This document shows, piece after piece, positions 61,850 through 64,000 of a stretch of DNA of 64,000 bases. Each line of letters starts with the position of its first letter. Positions within the stretch are counted from its first letter, which is position 1. Origin of the DNA: Natribacillus halophilus (GTDB lineage: Bacteria > Bacillota > Bacilli > Bacillales > Marinococcaceae); the NCBI RefSeq assembly GCF_900100185.1, contig NZ_FNEN01000005.1, positions 157,748 through 221,747 on the forward strand. Direction: 5' to 3'. The notes beneath the pieces were generated by a model that saw nothing but the letters and a program-made list of their open reading frames with translations, ran no database searches and had not been told where the DNA came from. The translations under genes were made by a program, and so were the position numbers.

Positions 61850-63616
61850 ATGCAAACAGAAACACCGACAGGGATTCATTTTGAACAAAAAGTCAAGATG
61901 ACACCGAGTGAGGCGATTGTGGAAACGCTTGTAGCGGAAGGCATCGATCATATGTATGGCATCCTTGGATCCGCCTTCATGGATATGTTGGACCTTTTAC
62001 CCGAAGCCGGCATCGACTTCATTCCGGTTCGCCACGAGCAAAACGCGGCTCATATGGCTGACGGTTATACACGCATCACCGGAAAAGCAGGGGTGGTAAT
62101 CGGCCAAAATGGGCCGGGGATCTCCAACATGGTGACGTCCGTTGCCGCGGCGCATATGGCGCACACACCGATGGTCGTTATTTCCCCATCGGCTGGGACA
62201 CCCACCATTGGTTGGGATGGGTTTCAGGAAGCCAATCAAGTCTCGATCTTTGAATCAATAACCAAAGAGACCGTCCAAGTACCGCACGTGAGTCGAGTAG
62301 CGGATTGTCTTCGAACGGCTTTCCGTATCGCTTATGCCGAAAAAGGACCGGTTCTTTTTGATATTCCTCGCGATTTATTTTTTGGTGAGGTTGAGGAACA
62401 GATTCTTCATCCCCATCAATACCGTGTGACCAAAAGAGGAATTGGGGACCCTGCCGCCATCGATCGCGCGGTTGAATTGTTAAAAGAGGCCAAAAAGCCT
62501 GCAATCATTTCAGGGCGTGGCGTTGTGGATGCGGATGCTATCGAAGACGTCAAGCGTATAGCTGAACATCTCTCGGCACCTGTAGCTACTTCCTATATGC
62601 ACAATGACGCGTTTCCATGGAACCATGACTTGGCCGTCGGACCCATCGGGTATATGGGGGCCAAATCAGCGATGCATTCGATCCAAGATGCAGATGTTCT
62701 CTTGGCCATTGGCACAAGACTGTCCGTGTTTGGTACGTTGCCCGCTTATGATATTGACTATTTCCCTAAAAACGCCAAAATCATCCAGGTGGATATCAAC
62801 CATCGCAATATCGCACGGACGCATCCCATTGAGTGCGGTATCCTAGGCGATGCGAAAGATGTTTCCGAAGAGGTGTATAAACGTTTGAGTGTGGTAGATG
62901 CCGATCGAAGCGTTGATCAGCAACGACGGGTAGCCATCCAGGAAGAACGAGAGACATGGCTTAAGGAAATCGAAGACCTAGCCATGGTCGATGGCGAACC
63001 GATGAACCCGCGTCGAGCCCTCATGGAGATCTCCAATTTGATCTCTGATGAAACGATCGTAACCTCTGACATTGGCAACACATCGTCCACATCCAATTCG
63101 TACCTACGCTTTACTCAGCCTCGGAAACATGTGGCGGCCCTAACGTTCGGCAATTGCGGCTTTGCTTATCCAGCCGCTCTTGGTGCGAAGAAAGGAAACC
63201 CGGATGCTCCCGTCATTGCTATTGTCGGGGATGGGGCTTGGGGCATGAGTCTGAATGAAGTCAGCACGGCTGTCGAACAGCATATTCCCGTCGTAGCGTG
63301 TGTAATTAATAATGGAGCATGGAGCGCTGAGAAGAAAAATCAAGTGGATTACTACAACAACCGCTTTGTCGGCGCAGACATTGAAGGTCCAGACTTTGCG
63401 GAAGTTGCCCGCAGTATGGGGGCAGCCGGAGAAACCGTAGATAACCCTGATGATTTAAAACGAGCGTTTCAAGAAGCTCTCCAGTCTAACCATCCGACCG
63501 TATTAAATATTCATGTCGATGGTACCCAGTTAGCGCCCCCGTTCCGGAAAGATGCCCTGAAAATGCCTGTACGTTATCTGGACAAATATACTCATCTTGA
63601 TCATCGCCACTGGTAA
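61850..63616 (+). CDS. xsc: Sulfoacetaldehyde acetyltransferase
   Basis: 588 residues from ATG 61850 (AAGGAGGTAATGATT upstream). Thiamine-diphosphate enzyme that converts sulfoacetaldehyde and phosphate to acetyl phosphate and sulfite. Order: N-terminal Pyr domain with the catalytic Glu in [17 protein letters not shown], the [13 protein letters not shown] and [19 protein letters not shown] loops typical of Xsc, a central domain, and the PP domain with [20 protein letters not shown]...NNGAWSAEK as Mg-ThDP site. The bases are clearly more GC-rich than those of the other island genes. A terminator follows directly. Confidence 0.95.
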   Translation: MQTETPTGIHFEQKVKMTPSEAIVETLVAEGIDHMYGILGSAFMDMLDLLPEAGIDFIPVRHEQNAAHMADGYTRITGKAGVVIGQNGPGISNMVTSVAAAHMAHTPMVVISPSAGTPTIGWDGFQEANQVSIFESITKETVQVPHVSRVADCLRTAFRIAYAEKGPVLFDIPRDLFFGEVEEQILHPHQYRVTKRGIGDPAAIDRAVELLKEAKKPAIISGRGVVDADAIEDVKRIAEHLSAPVATSYMHNDAFPWNHDLAVGPIGYMGAKSAMHSIQDADVLLAIGTRLSVFGTLPAYDIDYFPKNAKIIQVDINHRNIARTHPIECGILGDAKDVSEEVYKRLSVVDADRSVDQQRRVAIQEERETWLKEIEDLAMVDGEPMNPRRALMEISNLISDETIVTSDIGNTSSTSNSYLRFTQPRKHVAALTFGNCGFAYPAALGAKKGNPDAPVIAIVGDGAWGMSLNEVSTAVEQHIPVVACVINNGAWSAEKKNQVDYYNNRFVGADIEGPDFAEVARSMGAAGETVDNPDDLKRAFQEALQSNHPTVLNIHVDGTQLAPPFRKDALKMPVRYLDKYTHLDHRHW

Positions 63617-63623
63617 TTTGACC

Positions 63624-63656
63624 GTCCCTGGACATGTGACGTCTAGGGGCCTTTTC
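63624..63656 (+). terminator. Terminator after xsc
   Basis: CCCTGGAC (63626-63633) pairs with GTCTAGGG (63641-63648), one G-T pair, 7-base loop, followed by GCCTTTT. It lies 10 bp after the xsc stop. Confidence 0.7.
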
Positions 63657-63718
63657 ACTTTTCGACATAAAAAAAGCATTCCTGTTAGGTGAAATTTTGG
63701 GCTTTGAACACAAAAGAG

Positions 63719-63786
63719 CCTCCTTGGTATAGTGCGGAGTAGACGATGAATGATCATCGAATCTCGAATTTAGGGAACCAAGGAGG
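63719..63786 (+). promoter_or_regulatory. IS110 leader stem that can hide the transposase ribosome site
   Basis: CCTCCTTGGT (63719-63728) is the exact complement of ACCAAGGAGG (63777-63786), and the latter contains the ribosome site of the IS110 transposase. Read-through transcripts from outside could fold and block translation, limiting transposition. Confidence 0.55.
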
Positions 63787-63793
63787 ACTCATC

Positions 63794-64000
63794 ATGAATT
63801 ATACACAAAATGAAAAGCTCGCTCAAATCACCCCGGAAACACTTATCATTGGCGTCGACATTGCTAAGAACAAACATGTTGCTCGTGCCATTGATGATCG
63901 CGGTTTCGAGTTTGGGAAACGCATCAATTTCACCAACGACCTTGAAGGTTTTGAGACGTTTCTAAGATGGGCTGAAGACCATCAGGCTAACAATCAAAAA
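63794..64000 (+). mobile_element. IS110-family transposase, 5' part (cut by window edge)
   Basis: 69 residues are visible (IIGVDIAKNKHVARAIDDRG and following), nearly identical to the truncated copy at 46924-47628 but in the opposite orientation. DEDD-type transposase of IS110; the first catalytic Asp is in GVDIAK. Whether this copy is complete cannot be seen. The ATG follows AAGGAGGACTCATC. Two inverted copies of one element bracket 47-64 kb and could drive inversion or movement of the taurine genes. Confidence 0.92.

Noticed and set aside
46924..64000. Intact composite transposon bounded by IS110
   Set aside because: The left copy is truncated, the right one is incomplete in view, IS110 does not normally form classic composite elements, and no target duplication could be seen.

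Overview
The window looks like a chromosomal segment of a salt- and alkali-adapted Bacillaceae. Supporting signs are a small acid-soluble spore protein gene (sspH-like), a NiaR-type NAD repressor, a consensus CcpA cre site, strong GGAGG ribosome binding sites, Fnr-type boxes, a very acidic lipoprotein and several Na+-linked transporters. A Salicibibacter-like genus is possible, but I cannot prove it from sequence alone. I see no rRNA, tRNA or CRISPR array.

Left part (1-38.8 kb) is mostly intact and of moderate GC. (a) 1-3.4 kb: start of a P-type cation ATPase (cut by the window edge), a DoxX-like membrane protein, a tandem UspA stress protein and a CoA-transferase; two near-perfect TGTGA-N6-TCACA boxes precede doxX and usp. 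(b) 3.5-11.1 kb: a leftward operon for an N-acetylated amino sugar, probably N-acetylgalactosamine: HutC-type GntR repressor, AgaS, a mannose-family PTS (IIB, IIC, IID, IIA), NagA, LacD and LacC. Its promoter and a palindromic operator are readable. (c) 11.2-21.8 kb: HAD hydrolase, gamma-glutamylcyclotransferase-like protein, MATE and MFS exporters, sspH, a SNF2 helicase with a coiled-coil partner, a 52-bp tandem repeat array, a NERD protein, a lipoprotein, a WYL regulator and a 48-residue basic protein. (d) 21.9-29.6 kb: NAD module, nadB-nadC-nadA divergent from nifS-niaR-NAD(P)HX repair enzyme-PucR-like regulator. (e) 29.7-31.2 kb: MsmX-type ABC ATPase behind a cre site, then a 20-bp repeat array and a PemK/MazF relic. 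(f) 31.4-38.8 kb: a full yhf operon (YhfW, YhfX, YhfS, Php, YhfT, YhfU, PRD protein, YhfZ), a set known from Escherichia coli whose substrate is, as far as I know, not established. A 22-bp sequence is repeated ahead of both yhfZ and the rest of the operon.

Right part (39-64 kb) is AT-rich, scarred by insertion sequences, and reads as a catabolic island for taurine or a taurine derivative. Taurine:pyruvate aminotransferase (tpa) with alanine dehydrogenase (ald) makes sulfoacetaldehyde; Xsc splits it to sulfite and acetyl phosphate; Pta makes acetyl-CoA; a YeiH-type exporter probably removes sulfite or sulfate; a TRAP transporter (DctM, DctP, DctQ) is the likely importer; a GntR/UTRA regulator sits between ald and xsc. 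Interleaved are two sarcosine-oxidase-like flavoproteins with altered substrate-site residues, an NhaC antiporter, and a sodium:solute symporter paired with a YtcJ-like amidohydrolase. Together these suggest that N-substituted precursors (for example N-methyl or N-acyl taurine) may feed the pathway; this is inference.

Mobile DNA: a truncated IS110 element (46.9-47.6 kb) that ends in a 42-bp perfect palindrome, a second IS110 copy in opposite orientation entering the right edge, a multiply broken IS1634-type transposase plus a fragment of a relative, and two older transposase relics.
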